A DNA stretch of 64,000 nucleotides from Robertkochia solimangrovi (GTDB taxonomy: Bacteria > Bacteroidota > Bacteroidia > Flavobacteriales > Flavobacteriaceae), in assembly GCF_007279655.1 (NCBI RefSeq), contig NZ_QKWN01000002.1, positions 372,001 through 436,000 of the forward strand, read 5' to 3'. The notes beneath the pieces are model-generated. The model did no database searches and was not told the origin of the DNA. It worked only from the letters and a program-made list of their open reading frames with translations. The position numbers and the translations under genes were made by a program. Each line of letters begins with the position of its first letter. The first letter of the stretch is position 1. Shown here in pieces: positions 55,850 to 64,000 of the stretch.

Positions 55850-56687
55850 CTATTCTACTGTATTCAAAGGTGTCTTCTATAATACCAAGTTTTAACAGCT
55901 GTTCCTGAATGTTCTTAAGCGTTAATGGATCCATGGCTTCCTGACTCCAGCGAGTTATAGCCAGCCATTCCCTGATATCACTAACATCCTGCTCATAACG
56001 GTTCGCCAACATTCGGTCGATACTCGGGATAAATTTGAACTCAGCAGTAAATACGTTGATCACTTCCAGCAGATGTTTCAATACCGGCAGATTATTATTT
56101 ATGAATTCATTCCTGGCTGCGATAACAAAACAGGGCCATGGGGTAGGGCAGTCACTGATTCTTCTAAAGACTCCCTTATCAACCAGGGGTTTGGTCGTAA
56201 AATGCTCCCACATAAAATAATCCGCTTCCTGCTCCTGTAAAGCCTTCACAGCGCCCTGGATATCGTTAACCACCTTAAATTTCAATTCCGATACAGGCCA
56301 GCCATGTTCACTGGCATTGATGTAACTCATGAGATGACTGCCGCTTCCGTAACGACTAATCGCTGCAGTAGCTCCTTTCAGGTCTTCGATGTTTTTGAAT
56401 TTTGAATGTGAATCAACATGAATACCCCAATATAAGGGCGACTCGACATACACCTGTATGATCGAACTGTCATTTCCATTAATGATATCCTTAACAATCC
56501 CTTCCGTAAGAATTACGGCTAGATCTGTAGATCCTTCTCTGAGCATTTCACACATTTTTCCGGTTCCTTCCGGAATATCGGTCCACTCCAGATCGAATCC
56601 TCTTTCTCGGAAAGCACCTTCATCAATGGCCAGATGCCATGGAAGGTTAAAATGTTCAGGGACTCCGATGATATTTACCTTCTTCAC
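55836..56687 (-). CDS. Substrate-binding-protein-like (NMT1/SsuA-type) protein without export signal
   Basis: 283 residues from a GTG start. Type 2 periplasmic-binding fold, most like the NMT1/THI5/SsuA group (HLAIDEGAFRERGFDLEW near residue 17, VILTEGIVKDI, ISRYGSGSHLM). Such proteins normally carry a signal peptide or lipobox; here the protein begins with MKKVNIIGVPEHF directly in the first strand, so it should stay in the cytoplasm. No ABC permease or ATPase is nearby. Could be a stand-alone ligand-binding or THI5-like enzyme. Confidence 0.75.
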   Translation of the reverse strand: MKKVNIIGVPEHFNLPWHLAIDEGAFRERGFDLEWTDIPEGTGKMCEMLREGSTDLAVILTEGIVKDIINGNDSSIIQVYVESPLYWGIHVDSHSKFKNIEDLKGATAAISRYGSGSHLMSYINASEHGWPVSELKFKVVNDIQGAVKALQEQEADYFMWEHFTTKPLVDKGVFRRISDCPTPWPCFVIAARNEFINNNLPVLKHLLEVINVFTAEFKFIPSIDRMLANRYEQDVSDIREWLAITRWSQEAMDPLTLKNIQEQLLKLGIIEDTFEYSRIATIL

Positions 56688-56839
56688 CTTGCTTTTTTAA
56701 ATAAAATTAAGTCACTTTCCTGACAAAATAAAGTGTTGTACGGATTTGTTTAGTGGGATTTTACTATAATTGATCTTTTCTAAGATCAATTTTTTCGAAA
56801 TAATAGGATTCCCAGCAGGGCCGAGATTGATGTCTCTGA

Positions 56840-57703
56840 TTATATCCGCTCCAAAATCAGTTTGATAAGTTCTTTAACCGCTGTCTTGGGTTGTTCAGAA
56901 AAGGTATTGGTTGCCCGGTTGGCCAGGATACAATTCAGTGAAATTGCATGATGTCCCATCAACGCTGCCAGACCATAGATTCCGGAAGTTTCCATTTCAA
57001 AATTGGTGATTTGAAGGTCGTTGAACTTAAAACTTTGTAAACGTGCCGGCATGTCGATATCAACCGGATTTAGTCGCAATTTCCTGTACTGGGGACCATA
57101 AAATCCACTATTGGTAACGGTAATTCCACGAAGTAGTTCTGGAAAAATGAATCGTTCGGAAAGTTCTTTACTACAAGGTATTGCGTAGGGTATGCTGTTT
57201 TCTGAGGAACTTCTACTGATATGTTCGAGCAACTTTTTCTCCAACTCGGTCATTCTTACCCTTTCACTCTGATAAAAATGGAGAAGATTATCAAACCCAA
57301 TCCCAAATTCACTGAGTAAATAACTATCGACAGGAATATCTGGCTGCATGGTACCCGTTGTCCCGATCCTGATAAAATTCAGTGATTTTAATTCATCATG
57401 TGCGATTCCGGTCTTGAGATCCACATTTACCAATGCATCGAGTTCATTGAAAACAATATCGATGTTATCGGTTCCGATTCCGGTCGAGATCACCGTAATT
57501 CGATTTCCGCGTAATGTTCCGGTATGAGTGATGAATTCGCGTTTCCCTTTTTTTACTGTGATGGTATCGAAATGACGGGAAACTTCAGGGACACGATCGG
57601 GATCCCCGACAAGAATAATAGTAGTTGCGATATCCTCCGGAAAAAGATCAAGATGGTAGATACTACCATCCTGATTTAAGATTAATTCCGAAGATGTTTT
57701 CAT
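56840..57703 (-). CDS. Nucleoside phosphorylase (uridine phosphorylase-like)
   Basis: 287 residues, PNP/UDP family. VGDPDRVPEVSRHFD near residue 32 (phosphate-binding), STGIGTDNIDIV, RIGTTGTMQPDIPV, and FEMETSGIYGLAALMGH with the nucleoside-binding MET/E residues near 236-244. Closest in feel to uridine phosphorylase. Its start codon shares a base with the stop of the upstream DUF1835 gene (TAATG), so the two are translationally coupled. Confidence 0.9.
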   Translation of the reverse strand: MKTSSELILNQDGSIYHLDLFPEDIATTIILVGDPDRVPEVSRHFDTITVKKGKREFITHTGTLRGNRITVISTGIGTDNIDIVFNELDALVNVDLKTGIAHDELKSLNFIRIGTTGTMQPDIPVDSYLLSEFGIGFDNLLHFYQSERVRMTELEKKLLEHISRSSSENSIPYAIPCSKELSERFIFPELLRGITVTNSGFYGPQYRKLRLNPVDIDMPARLQSFKFNDLQITNFEMETSGIYGLAALMGHHAISLNCILANRATNTFSEQPKTAVKELIKLILERI

Positions 57704-58638
57704 TAAAGCTTCAGTAATTGAGCATTATCCTCAAAAAATAAAAACGAATATTTTGGTGTTCCTCCAAGATATTCGTTCTCATTTCGTAAAACAGGATATG
57801 AATTTTCAACCTTATTCATGACGTTCTTGCCGAGATTGGTCAATTTGACCGGGTTGAACGAGCGGAAAAGCGGTTTAAGGCGCGATGCCATATGGAAATA
57901 CTGACTGTCTCCAAATCCGTAAATTCCCTGATTCTTTAGCATGGTAGCGACCAGTTGCTCTTTGGATTCAGGTTTATCGGCGTATGCGATGTCGATCATT
58001 CGGTTTTCCATAAAATTCAATCCGTTCTTTACACTTGGAAAACGTAAAATATGAGCATTTACTGCATCAGCCAGATAGTCGAGATTGGTATTTGACTTGT
58101 TGGCAACGGCTTTCTGTAAACGGATCGGATTATTTTCACAATATAACTGCCAGATAAAATCGGCATATTCAATGTCGTCACTACTCAACAAAACTCTATT
58201 GTCGTATAGTTCTTTCACTCTTTCCTTTGAAAGTTCAGAAAGGGCATAGCGTTTCTCAGAGTCATCTTCCTTACCGGAACAAACGAGGAAAATATCCGCA
58301 TTCTTTCGGTGTTTTTTAAGCCAGCTCAGTACGGCGATCATATTGATCTGACAAAAAAGATCGTACTCAAACCAAAGTACGATCTCATCCTGACTCTTCT
58401 GATTACATAAATTTCTGTATTCCTTTAAGGTGAAATTGATAAAAGTGTTTTTGGTTACCTTATAGGAGGAGTTAAGAAACTCGAAGCGATTGCGCCAGAA
58501 ACTTTCACTCCCCACGTCATTCGTGGTTTTTCCTTCACACAGCATCTCTCTCCAGGTAATAATTTCACCTTGAATTTCCAGGCGTTCCAGCATTTTGGTG
58601 AAGCTGTCGCCGTTAGTAATGTGTAGGGTCTTAGACAT
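57703..58638 (-). CDS. DUF1835-domain protein
   Basis: 311 residues. The start SKTLHITNGDSFTKMLE and IITWREMLCEGKT are DUF1835 signatures. The C-terminal part (about 180-311, NKSNTNLDYLADAVNAHI) is probably a second helical domain of the DUF3658 kind. No known activity. Translationally coupled to a nucleoside phosphorylase, which hints at a nucleoside or stress-related role but proves none. Confidence 0.83.
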   Translation of the reverse strand: MSKTLHITNGDSFTKMLERLEIQGEIITWREMLCEGKTTNDVGSESFWRNRFEFLNSSYKVTKNTFINFTLKEYRNLCNQKSQDEIVLWFEYDLFCQINMIAVLSWLKKHRKNADIFLVCSGKEDDSEKRYALSELSKERVKELYDNRVLLSSDDIEYADFIWQLYCENNPIRLQKAVANKSNTNLDYLADAVNAHILRFPSVKNGLNFMENRMIDIAYADKPESKEQLVATMLKNQGIYGFGDSQYFHMASRLKPLFRSFNPVKLTNLGKNVMNKVENSYPVLRNENEYLGGTPKYSFLFFEDNAQLLKL

Positions 58639-58708
58639 TTTTCTTAGTTAGGTTTATGCAGCTAATGTATAAATAAACTTATAAAATGCAATAGATATTT
58701 TCATAAAA

Positions 58709-59038
58709 TCATCCCCCGACTCGCTTCACTTTAAAGCCTTTAGCCTTTAACATTTCCATGATACGGTCACGGTAATCTCCCTGTATTATCAGTTCTTCAT
58801 TTTTAAAGCTACCACCAACATTAAGCTTACTTTTAAGTTCGCTTGCCAGGGTTTTGAAATCCGTTTGTGCGCCATTATATCCGGCTATGATCGTAACCGG
58901 TTTGCCTTTTCGCTTTTCATATTTGCACAATAGCGGATCATCCTGTATCCATATACCCGGATCATTTTCCGGTGCTTCACTCTCTTCCTGGAACTCATGT
59001 TCCGGAAATAAATTGCGTAACTGGTCTTTTAAATCCAT
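58709..59038 (-). CDS. SUI1/YciH-type translation initiation factor
   Basis: 109 residues. SUI1/eIF1 fold in the C-terminal 80 residues: KPVTIIAGYNGAQTDFKTLA, then LKSKLNVGGSFKN and IIQGDYRDRIMEML. The bacterial YciH homologue is thought to tune start-codon fidelity. The N-terminal 30 residues are acidic and disordered. Cytoplasmic. Between DUF1835 and the oxygenase gene on the same strand. Confidence 0.92.
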   Translation of the reverse strand: MDLKDQLRNLFPEHEFQEESEAPENDPGIWIQDDPLLCKYEKRKGKPVTIIAGYNGAQTDFKTLASELKSKLNVGGSFKNEELIIQGDYRDRIMEMLKAKGFKVKRVGG

Positions 59039-59052
59039 AGGGTAAGATTTAA

Positions 59053-60003
59053 CTATTTTTTGATCAGTCCGAGATCTACTAATCGTTCATGTAAAAATTC
59101 ACCAGCCGTAATATCTTCGAACTGTTTAGGATGATCGGAATCCACACAGCTATCGAGTACATCCAACGGCATATTACTGACGGGGTGCATAAAGAAAGGT
59201 ATAGAGTAACGTGAAGTTCCCCAAAGTTCACGAGGTGGGTTGACAACCCTGTGGATGGTAGATTTCAAACGATTATTCGTATGTCTTGAAAGCATATCTC
59301 CCACATTGATCATCAGCTCATCCGGTTGGGCAATAGCGTCGATCCATTCTCCCTGATGATTTTGAACCTGAAGTCCTTTACCCTGAGCCCCCATCAGAAG
59401 GGTGATCAGATTAATGTCGCCATGAGCAGCAGCTCTTACCGCTTCTTTAGGCTCTGTAGTTATCGGAGGATAATGTATCGGACGAAGAATTGAATTCCCA
59501 TTCTTGATATAATCATCAAAATAATACTCTTCGAGGCCGAGATGTAATGATAAGGCTCTCAATACATATTTTGCTGTCTTTTCCAGCATTTTATAGGTCT
59601 CCTTTCCAACTTCATTGAATTCCGGAACCTCCGATACCATTACATTTGGCGGATATTCCTTTTCCAGCTTCGGATTGTCTTCAACATATTGACCGAAATG
59701 CCAGAATTCTTTAAGATCACCTTCTTTACGACCTTTTGCATGTTCTTTACCAAATGAAGTATAACCGCGTTGTCCACCGATTCCTTCGATCTCATATTTG
59801 GATTTTACATCCTCAGGTAATTCAAAGAATCGTTTTACCTGATCATAAAGATTAGTAATGAGTTCATCTGAAAGAAAGTGACCTTTTAGTGCTACGAAAC
59901 CGATATCCTCATAGGCTTTTCCTATGGCATCTGTGAAATTTTGTTTTTTAACGGGATCGTCCGACAGGAAATCTCGGAGATCAACACTGGGTATTTGCTT
60001 CAT
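59053..60003 (-). CDS. Isopenicillin N synthase-like 2-oxoglutarate/Fe(II) oxygenase
   Basis: 316 residues. DIOX_N-type N-domain (DIGFVALKGHFLSDELI) then a jelly roll with facial triad His-X-Asp in AHGDINLITLL (about 192-194) and a distal His in IHRVVNPP (about 249), and the 2-oxoglutarate Arg-X-Ser in RYSIPFF. Belongs to the plant-like ACC oxidase/IPNS superfamily. Substrate unknown; beta-lactam biosynthesis is not implied by this context. Confidence 0.88.
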   Translation of the reverse strand: MKQIPSVDLRDFLSDDPVKKQNFTDAIGKAYEDIGFVALKGHFLSDELITNLYDQVKRFFELPEDVKSKYEIEGIGGQRGYTSFGKEHAKGRKEGDLKEFWHFGQYVEDNPKLEKEYPPNVMVSEVPEFNEVGKETYKMLEKTAKYVLRALSLHLGLEEYYFDDYIKNGNSILRPIHYPPITTEPKEAVRAAAHGDINLITLLMGAQGKGLQVQNHQGEWIDAIAQPDELMINVGDMLSRHTNNRLKSTIHRVVNPPRELWGTSRYSIPFFMHPVSNMPLDVLDSCVDSDHPKQFEDITAGEFLHERLVDLGLIKK

Positions 60004-60022
60004 TTTTTAAATGTGTTTAATA

Positions 60023-60030
60023 CAAAAATA
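60023..60030 (-). promoter_or_regulatory. -7 box of the oxygenase gene
   Basis: TATTTTTG on the minus strand, exact TAnnTTTG, 19 bases before the start codon; no clear -33. Confidence 0.45.
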
Positions 60031-60113
60031 GGGAATTATAAGGCTTATGTATACGAGAACTTATCAACCGTTTAAAAATATATGGGTATAAATAGGTAAA
60101 CCGTAAATTTTCC

Positions 60114-60121
60114 TACATTTG
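60114..60121 (+). promoter_or_regulatory. -7 box of the E1 fusion gene
   Basis: TACATTTG, exact TAnnTTTG, 20 bases before the ATG at 60142. Divergent from the oxygenase promoter. Confidence 0.5.
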
Positions 60122-60141
60122 AAATAACTATATTCAAATCT

Positions 60142-62145
60142 ATGTCAGGAACAGCCACTCCGTTCACTTTCGACTATAATGATCGGCTAATCGATAACGA
60201 TCAAATGTTGTCACTCTATTACCATATGTTGTTGTCGAGGCTCATCGAAGAAAAGATGTTGATCCTGCTCAGACAGGGTAAGATCTCCAAATGGTTCAGT
60301 GGTATCGGACAGGAAGGGATCTCTGTAGGAGTGACACTGGCCATGCATCCTGAGGAATATATTTTACCGATGCACCGGAATCTAGGAGTATTTACTGCCC
60401 GAGGAATACCGTTGAACCGGTTATTCTCGCAATGGCAGGGTAAGGAAGCCGGATTTACGAAAGGGAGGGATCGAAGTTTCCATTTCGGTACACAGGAATT
60501 CAAAATCATAGGTATGATCTCTCATTTAGGTCCCCAATTGGGAGTAGCAGACGGAATTGCACTGGCTCATAAACTAAAGGGTGAATCACTGGCAACTGCC
60601 GTTTTTTCAGGAGAAGGGGGTACCAGTGAAGGAGATTTTCATGAGGCTTTGAACCTGGCCTCTGTCTGGGATTTACCCGTATTATTCTGTGTGGAGAACA
60701 ATGGGTACGGACTCTCAACGCCCACGGAAGAACAATACCGATGTAAGGACATTGCAGATAAAGGAATAGGTTACGGTATGGAATCACATATCATCGATGG
60801 TAATAATGTTGTCGCTGTTTACCGTAAAGTTTCAGAAATTCTGAATTCTATCCGCAAAAATCCGCGTCCTGTGCTATTGGAATTTAAAACCTTCCGAATT
60901 CGAGGGCATGAGGAAGCAAGTGGCACTGCTTATGTACCCGATTCCCTGATCAGCTATTGGGAAGAACGTGATCCGGTGACGAATTTTGCGAACTTCCTGA
61001 TCGATGAGGGGATACTTACTGAAAAGGAAGAAAAGAAAATGCGCAATAAAATCAAGGCTAGTATAGACGAAGAACTTCAGGTAGCCTATGCCGAAAAGGA
61101 GCTGACACCAAGTGAAGTATCCGAACTCTCTGACGTCTATCATCCTTTCGAGTCTGTGTTGAAAAAAGAAGAGGAGCAAACCTTTGAAAAACGTTATGTA
61201 GATGCCATTTCAGAAGGCTTATTTCAGGCGATGGAAGCTTTTCCGGAACTGGTGATCATGGGACAGGATATTGCAGAATATGGAGGAGTATTTAAGGTTA
61301 CCAAAGATTTTTATAAGACCTTCGGTACAGAGCGGGTTCGAAATACCCCTATATGCGAATCTGCGGTTGTATCTGCAGCCATGGGACTGTCCATAAACGG
61401 TATGAAAGCGGTAATAGAAATGCAATTTGCTGATTTTGTTTCCTCTGGTTTCAATCCTATCGTGAACTATCTTGCAAAATCACATTATCGTTGGGGACAA
61501 AAAGCAGATGTAGTAGTACGTATGCCTTGTGGAGCAGGGGTGGGTGCCGGGCCTTTTCACTCCCAGACCAATGAAGCCTGGTTTTTGAAAACACCGGGAC
61601 TTAAGGTGGTTTATCCTGCATTTCCTAAAGATGCTAAAGGTTTATTGATCAGTGCCATTGAAGATCCTAATCCGGTACTTTTCTTCGAACATAAGGCATT
61701 GTATCGAAGTCTTAGTCAACAAGTCCCTGAAGGATATTACAATATTCCTCTGGGAAAAGCTGCTGTTTTATCAGAAGGTGATCAGTTGACCATAATAACC
61801 TATGGCGCTGCCGTTCATTGGGTTTCTGATGCTTTAAAGGAGTTTTCAGAGTCTTCCGTGACGTTGATCGATCTGCGATCCCTCCAGCCACTGGACACCG
61901 AATGTATTTTTAGCTATTCAAAAATTTCCGGAAAGGTGCTCATTGTACACGAAGACAGTCTTTTTTGTGGTCTTGCTTCCGAAATAGCCGCTCAGATCGG
62001 AGAACATTGTTTCGAGTTTCTCGATGCGCCCGTTAAGAGACTGGGAGCCCTGGAAACACCGATACCCTTTGCCAAAGTATTGGAGAATCAATACCTGCCT
62101 GTTAAAAAAATTGTAAATGCAATTCAGGAATTATTGAATTATTAA
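60142..62145 (+). CDS. 2-oxoacid dehydrogenase E1, alpha/beta fusion (branched-chain type)
   Basis: 667 residues. Residues 1-330 are E1 alpha with GEGGTSEGDFHEALN near 155 and a regular CVENNGYGLST Mg/TPP motif. Residues 340-667 are E1 beta (GQDIAEYGGVFKVT, then CESAVVSAAMGLSI and FEHKALYRS). Decarboxylates 2-oxoacids on TPP and passes the acyl group to the lipoyl E2, which is encoded elsewhere. Fits the branched-chain enzyme that makes iso-acyl-CoA starters for the branched lipids of this phylum. Compare the divergent fusion at 1-1309. Confidence 0.92.
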   Translation: MSGTATPFTFDYNDRLIDNDQMLSLYYHMLLSRLIEEKMLILLRQGKISKWFSGIGQEGISVGVTLAMHPEEYILPMHRNLGVFTARGIPLNRLFSQWQGKEAGFTKGRDRSFHFGTQEFKIIGMISHLGPQLGVADGIALAHKLKGESLATAVFSGEGGTSEGDFHEALNLASVWDLPVLFCVENNGYGLSTPTEEQYRCKDIADKGIGYGMESHIIDGNNVVAVYRKVSEILNSIRKNPRPVLLEFKTFRIRGHEEASGTAYVPDSLISYWEERDPVTNFANFLIDEGILTEKEEKKMRNKIKASIDEELQVAYAEKELTPSEVSELSDVYHPFESVLKKEEEQTFEKRYVDAISEGLFQAMEAFPELVIMGQDIAEYGGVFKVTKDFYKTFGTERVRNTPICESAVVSAAMGLSINGMKAVIEMQFADFVSSGFNPIVNYLAKSHYRWGQKADVVVRMPCGAGVGAGPFHSQTNEAWFLKTPGLKVVYPAFPKDAKGLLISAIEDPNPVLFFEHKALYRSLSQQVPEGYYNIPLGKAAVLSEGDQLTIITYGAAVHWVSDALKEFSESSVTLIDLRSLQPLDTECIFSYSKISGKVLIVHEDSLFCGLASEIAAQIGEHCFEFLDAPVKRLGALETPIPFAKVLENQYLPVKKIVNAIQELLNY

Positions 62146-62368
62146 CATTCAAGCCTTAACGACATACGTATTTCCTGTAAGTAACGGAAGTTCAAATCTT
62201 CAGAGGGAAGTAAGACAATCTTACCTTCACTAAAGTTGTTAAATACGTCTTAATCATAATTCAAAAAATTATCATAAAATTAACAGGATTTGTCTTTCCT
62301 GAACAGATTAAGTGTTTTGTTCTTGATTGGTAATAGTTTAACTTTATCCTACTGATAATCTTTACATT

Positions 62369-62860
62369 ATGAAAAAACATTTTAAAACTTTAATGGCTGT
62401 GACAGTGTTGTTTACAGTCTTGTCATGTGGCTTAAGCAAGGATAATCGTTCCTCCAGAGACACCATAAACGGAACCTGGGAATTAGCCAGTATTTCCTAT
62501 CAGGGAAATGAAGGATATTTCAAGTCTGAATTGTTCGGAATGGCAACTTCCAAATGCTTTAAGAATTCCGAATGGTTTTTCCGTTCCAATAATAGTACCG
62601 GCTACTATACTTTGCCGGCGGGAGAATGCGCAGGAGGGACCCAAAATATCCGATGGTCAGTACAGGATGATGCCAATGGACAACCTTCAAAGTTCACCTT
62701 TAAATATATAGATGAGAAAAAGAATGATCTGTATGGCGGTGTCGGTTATGTGTTAGACATTACTTCCTTGAGCGAAAACAGCATGACATTAACAAGTAAC
62801 GAAAATGTGGATGGTGAATCCATTCAGCTAGTATACCAATTCAACAAAAAAACGTATTAA
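62369..62860 (+). CDS. Lipocalin-like lipoprotein
   Basis: 163 residues. Lipobox LSCG (cysteine near residue 20), then a lipocalin-type beta-barrel beginning NGTWELASISYQG and containing KCFKNSEWFF and FKYIDEKKND strands. Flavobacterial proteins of this type are small ligand-binding lipoproteins of unknown ligand. Four bases separate it from the OmpA-family gene, so they form an operon. Confidence 0.8.
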   Translation: MKKHFKTLMAVTVLFTVLSCGLSKDNRSSRDTINGTWELASISYQGNEGYFKSELFGMATSKCFKNSEWFFRSNNSTGYYTLPAGECAGGTQNIRWSVQDDANGQPSKFTFKYIDEKKNDLYGGVGYVLDITSLSENSMTLTSNENVDGESIQLVYQFNKKTY

Positions 62861-62864
62861 GATC

Positions 62865-63554
62865 ATGAAGAAAATATTAAGTATAGGGTTAGCACTGGCA
62901 GTATCAACCATGATGTTTACCGGTTGTGAAGCTATCAAGAATTCCAATAACACACAAAAAGGTACCGCGATCGGGGCATCCTCCGGTGCTGTGATCGGGG
63001 GAATTATCGGTAATAATGTAGGGGATAAGAACAATTCCGTTCTCGGTGCGATAATCGGTGCAGCCGTAGGTGGTGCCGTAGGTAATCGAATCGGTAATAA
63101 AATGGATCGTCAGGCGGAAGCTATTTCTGAAGCAGTACCTGGAGCAGAAGTACAGCGAATAGGAGAGGGGATCAATGTTACCTTTGATGAGAACAGCGGT
63201 GTACAATTTAAAATTAATTCTGCTGACCTTACTACGGAAGGTAAAGGAACCCTCGATAAAATGGCTGAAGTTTTCAGAGAATATGATGATACGAACATTC
63301 TCGTAGAAGGACATACCGATAGTTCAGGGGCAGCGGAATATAATATGTCGCTATCCCAAAAACGCGCGCAATCAGTATCGAACTATCTACAGTCAAAAGG
63401 TGTAGCTTCGAGTAGGCTAACCACCAAATGGTATGGTGAAACTCAACCTAAATATGATAATGGAACCGAAGAAGGACGTATTAAGAACAGAAGGGTTGAA
63501 TTAGGTATCGTTGCCAGTCAGGAAATGATCAACGAAGCTAAGAACGAACAATAA
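62865..63554 (+). CDS. OmpA-family lipoprotein with glycine-zipper
   Basis: 229 residues. Lipobox FTGC (cysteine near 20), a glycine-zipper span (GGIIGNNVGDK and AVGGAVGNRIGNK) at about 45-80, and a C-terminal OmpA/MotB peptidoglycan-binding domain: VEGHTDSSGAAEYN and KNRRVELGI. Bridges outer membrane and peptidoglycan. Two-gene operon with the lipocalin-like gene, closed by a strong terminator. Confidence 0.93.
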   Translation: MKKILSIGLALAVSTMMFTGCEAIKNSNNTQKGTAIGASSGAVIGGIIGNNVGDKNNSVLGAIIGAAVGGAVGNRIGNKMDRQAEAISEAVPGAEVQRIGEGINVTFDENSGVQFKINSADLTTEGKGTLDKMAEVFREYDDTNILVEGHTDSSGAAEYNMSLSQKRAQSVSNYLQSKGVASSRLTTKWYGETQPKYDNGTEEGRIKNRRVELGIVASQEMINEAKNEQ

Positions 63555-63572
63555 AAATCAAGTGAATATTTT

Positions 63573-63602
63573 AAAAAGCCCGAATCATTTCGGGCTTTTT
63601 TT
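63573..63602 (+). terminator. Intrinsic terminator of the OmpA-family operon
   Basis: AAAAAGCCCGAA / TTCGGGCTTTTT with a TCAT loop and further T bases, 18 bases after the stop codon. Confidence 0.9.
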
Positions 63603-63629
63603 GTCTAATAAATTTTAAAACCTTTTCAT

Positions 63630-64000
63630 ATGAAGACAAGTAAAAATTTCATGATACTATCACTGTTATTTCTTTGTTTTATCGCATGCAAGCAGGAGAA
63701 AAAAGAAAGTTCAGCAGTGAGTGAACCCAACGATATCCAAAAGGAGACGCCGGATATTCGTTCCAGAGAAGTAACTTATTCAGCGGATACAACAGAACTG
63801 AAAGGATATCTTGTATGGGATGAAAATAAAAAAGGAAAATCGCCGGGCATTCTGGTAGTTCATGAATGGTGGGGGCATAATGATTATAGCCGGCAAAGAG
63901 CGGAAATGCTTGCAGAACTTGGTTATGTTGCCTTTGCTCTGGACATGTATGGCGATGGTAAACAGGCAAAACACCCGGATGAAGCCGGTAAATTTGCAGG
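63630..64000 (+). CDS. Dienelactone-hydrolase-family lipoprotein (3' end cut by window)
   Basis: ATG at 63630; about 123 residues are visible before the right edge. Lipobox IAC with the cysteine at residue 20, an acidic, serine-rich spacer, and the alpha/beta-hydrolase start LKGYLVWDENKKGKSPGIL then VHEWWGHNDYSRQRAEML and AFALDMYGDGKQA, typical of dienelactone hydrolase. The catalytic Cys/Ser, Asp and His lie beyond the edge. Exported, probably membrane-attached. Confidence 0.85.
   Translation, partial: MKTSKNFMILSLLFLCFIACKQEKKESSAVSEPNDIQKETPDIRSREVTYSADTTELKGYLVWDENKKGKSPGILVVHEWWGHNDYSRQRAEMLAELGYVAFALDMYGDGKQAKHPDEAGKFA

Noticed and set aside
56768-56791. 10-bp perfect hairpin AATTGATCTT / AAGATCAATT
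   Set aside because: It looks like a terminator, but the T run is on the plus strand, where no gene ends; on the minus strand, downstream of the phosphorylase, no T tail follows. Left unassigned.
59053-60003. Beta-lactam biosynthesis suggested by the isopenicillin N synthase-like label
   Set aside because: The superfamily is broad and no peptide synthetase or other pathway gene is nearby.
62210-62224. Small hairpin GTAAGA / TCTTAC after the second E1 fusion
   Set aside because: Only 6 bp with a 3-base loop and no T run; too weak for a terminator call.
1-64000. Mobile elements, CRISPR arrays, rRNA or tRNA genes, defence systems
   Set aside because: I found no transposase, integrase, regular repeat array, tRNA-like fold or recognisable defence cassette. 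The PglZ domain belongs to PorX, not to BREX, and the helicase at 49769 has no restriction partners.

Overview
The window is a piece of chromosome from a member of the Bacteroidota, very probably a marine-type Flavobacteriaceae. The evidence is a porX-type PglZ response regulator, a fused LpxC/FabZ, a fused HisB, an 'arginine decarboxylase - agmatinase - deoxyhypusine-synthase-like' run, an RpoD without region 1.1, many lipoproteins with short lipoboxes, low GC, no Shine-Dalgarno sequences, and repeated Bacteroidota -7 promoter boxes (TAnnTTTG). The genus cannot be fixed from what I can see. Both edge genes are cut: an E1 dehydrogenase at the left and a dienelactone hydrolase lipoprotein at the right.

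Layout. 1-6100: a truncated E1 alpha/beta fusion, a large M1-like protein fused to a probable beta-barrel, a DinB-family protein, a DJ-1/PfpI protein and a small acidic protein. 6135-9611: polyamine operon speA-speB-DHS-like, plus a 53-residue orphan. 9674-17091: aroB, proline dehydrogenase, alanine dehydrogenase and tsaE, interleaved with hypothetical genes, including two related membrane proteins with a KHWW signature and an HTH regulator divergent from an unknown gene. 17332-20143: porX and a divergent HD-domain hydrolase. 20176-25920: lipid A operon lpxD-lpxC/fabZ-lpxA-efp-lpxD2, then sucD. 26050-31203: fabG, a VWA membrane protein, an SDR, an SPFH protein and a helix-hairpin-helix protein.

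31332-38684 is a complete histidine operon, hisG-D-C-B-H-A-F-IE. It is preceded by a promoter, a His-codon-rich leader peptide and a terminator with a competing antiterminator: a textbook attenuator in a phylum without Shine-Dalgarno sites. 38729-46174: corA, cysE-cysM, DUF2461, an aldehyde dehydrogenase, small membrane or secreted proteins and an MscS channel. 46241-49455: PBP1A and rpoD. 49769-56687: a DEAD/DEAH helicase, a VWA lipoprotein, a DCC protein, mutS2 divergent from ung across a symmetrical promoter dyad, and a binding-protein-like protein with no export signal. 56840-60003: nucleoside phosphorylase, DUF1835, SUI1/YciH and a 2-oxoglutarate oxygenase. 60142-64000: a second E1 fusion, a lipocalin-like lipoprotein, an OmpA-family lipoprotein and the cut dienelactone hydrolase.

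The content is mostly core metabolism and envelope biogenesis. I found no mobile element, CRISPR array, rRNA, tRNA or obvious defence island. The most interesting signals are the his attenuator, the DHS-like protein that lacks the catalytic lysine, the metal-site-less M1/barrel fusion, the three-copy KHWW membrane family, and the face-to-face promoter dyad between mutS2 and ung. None of these amounts to a clearly new multi-gene system.
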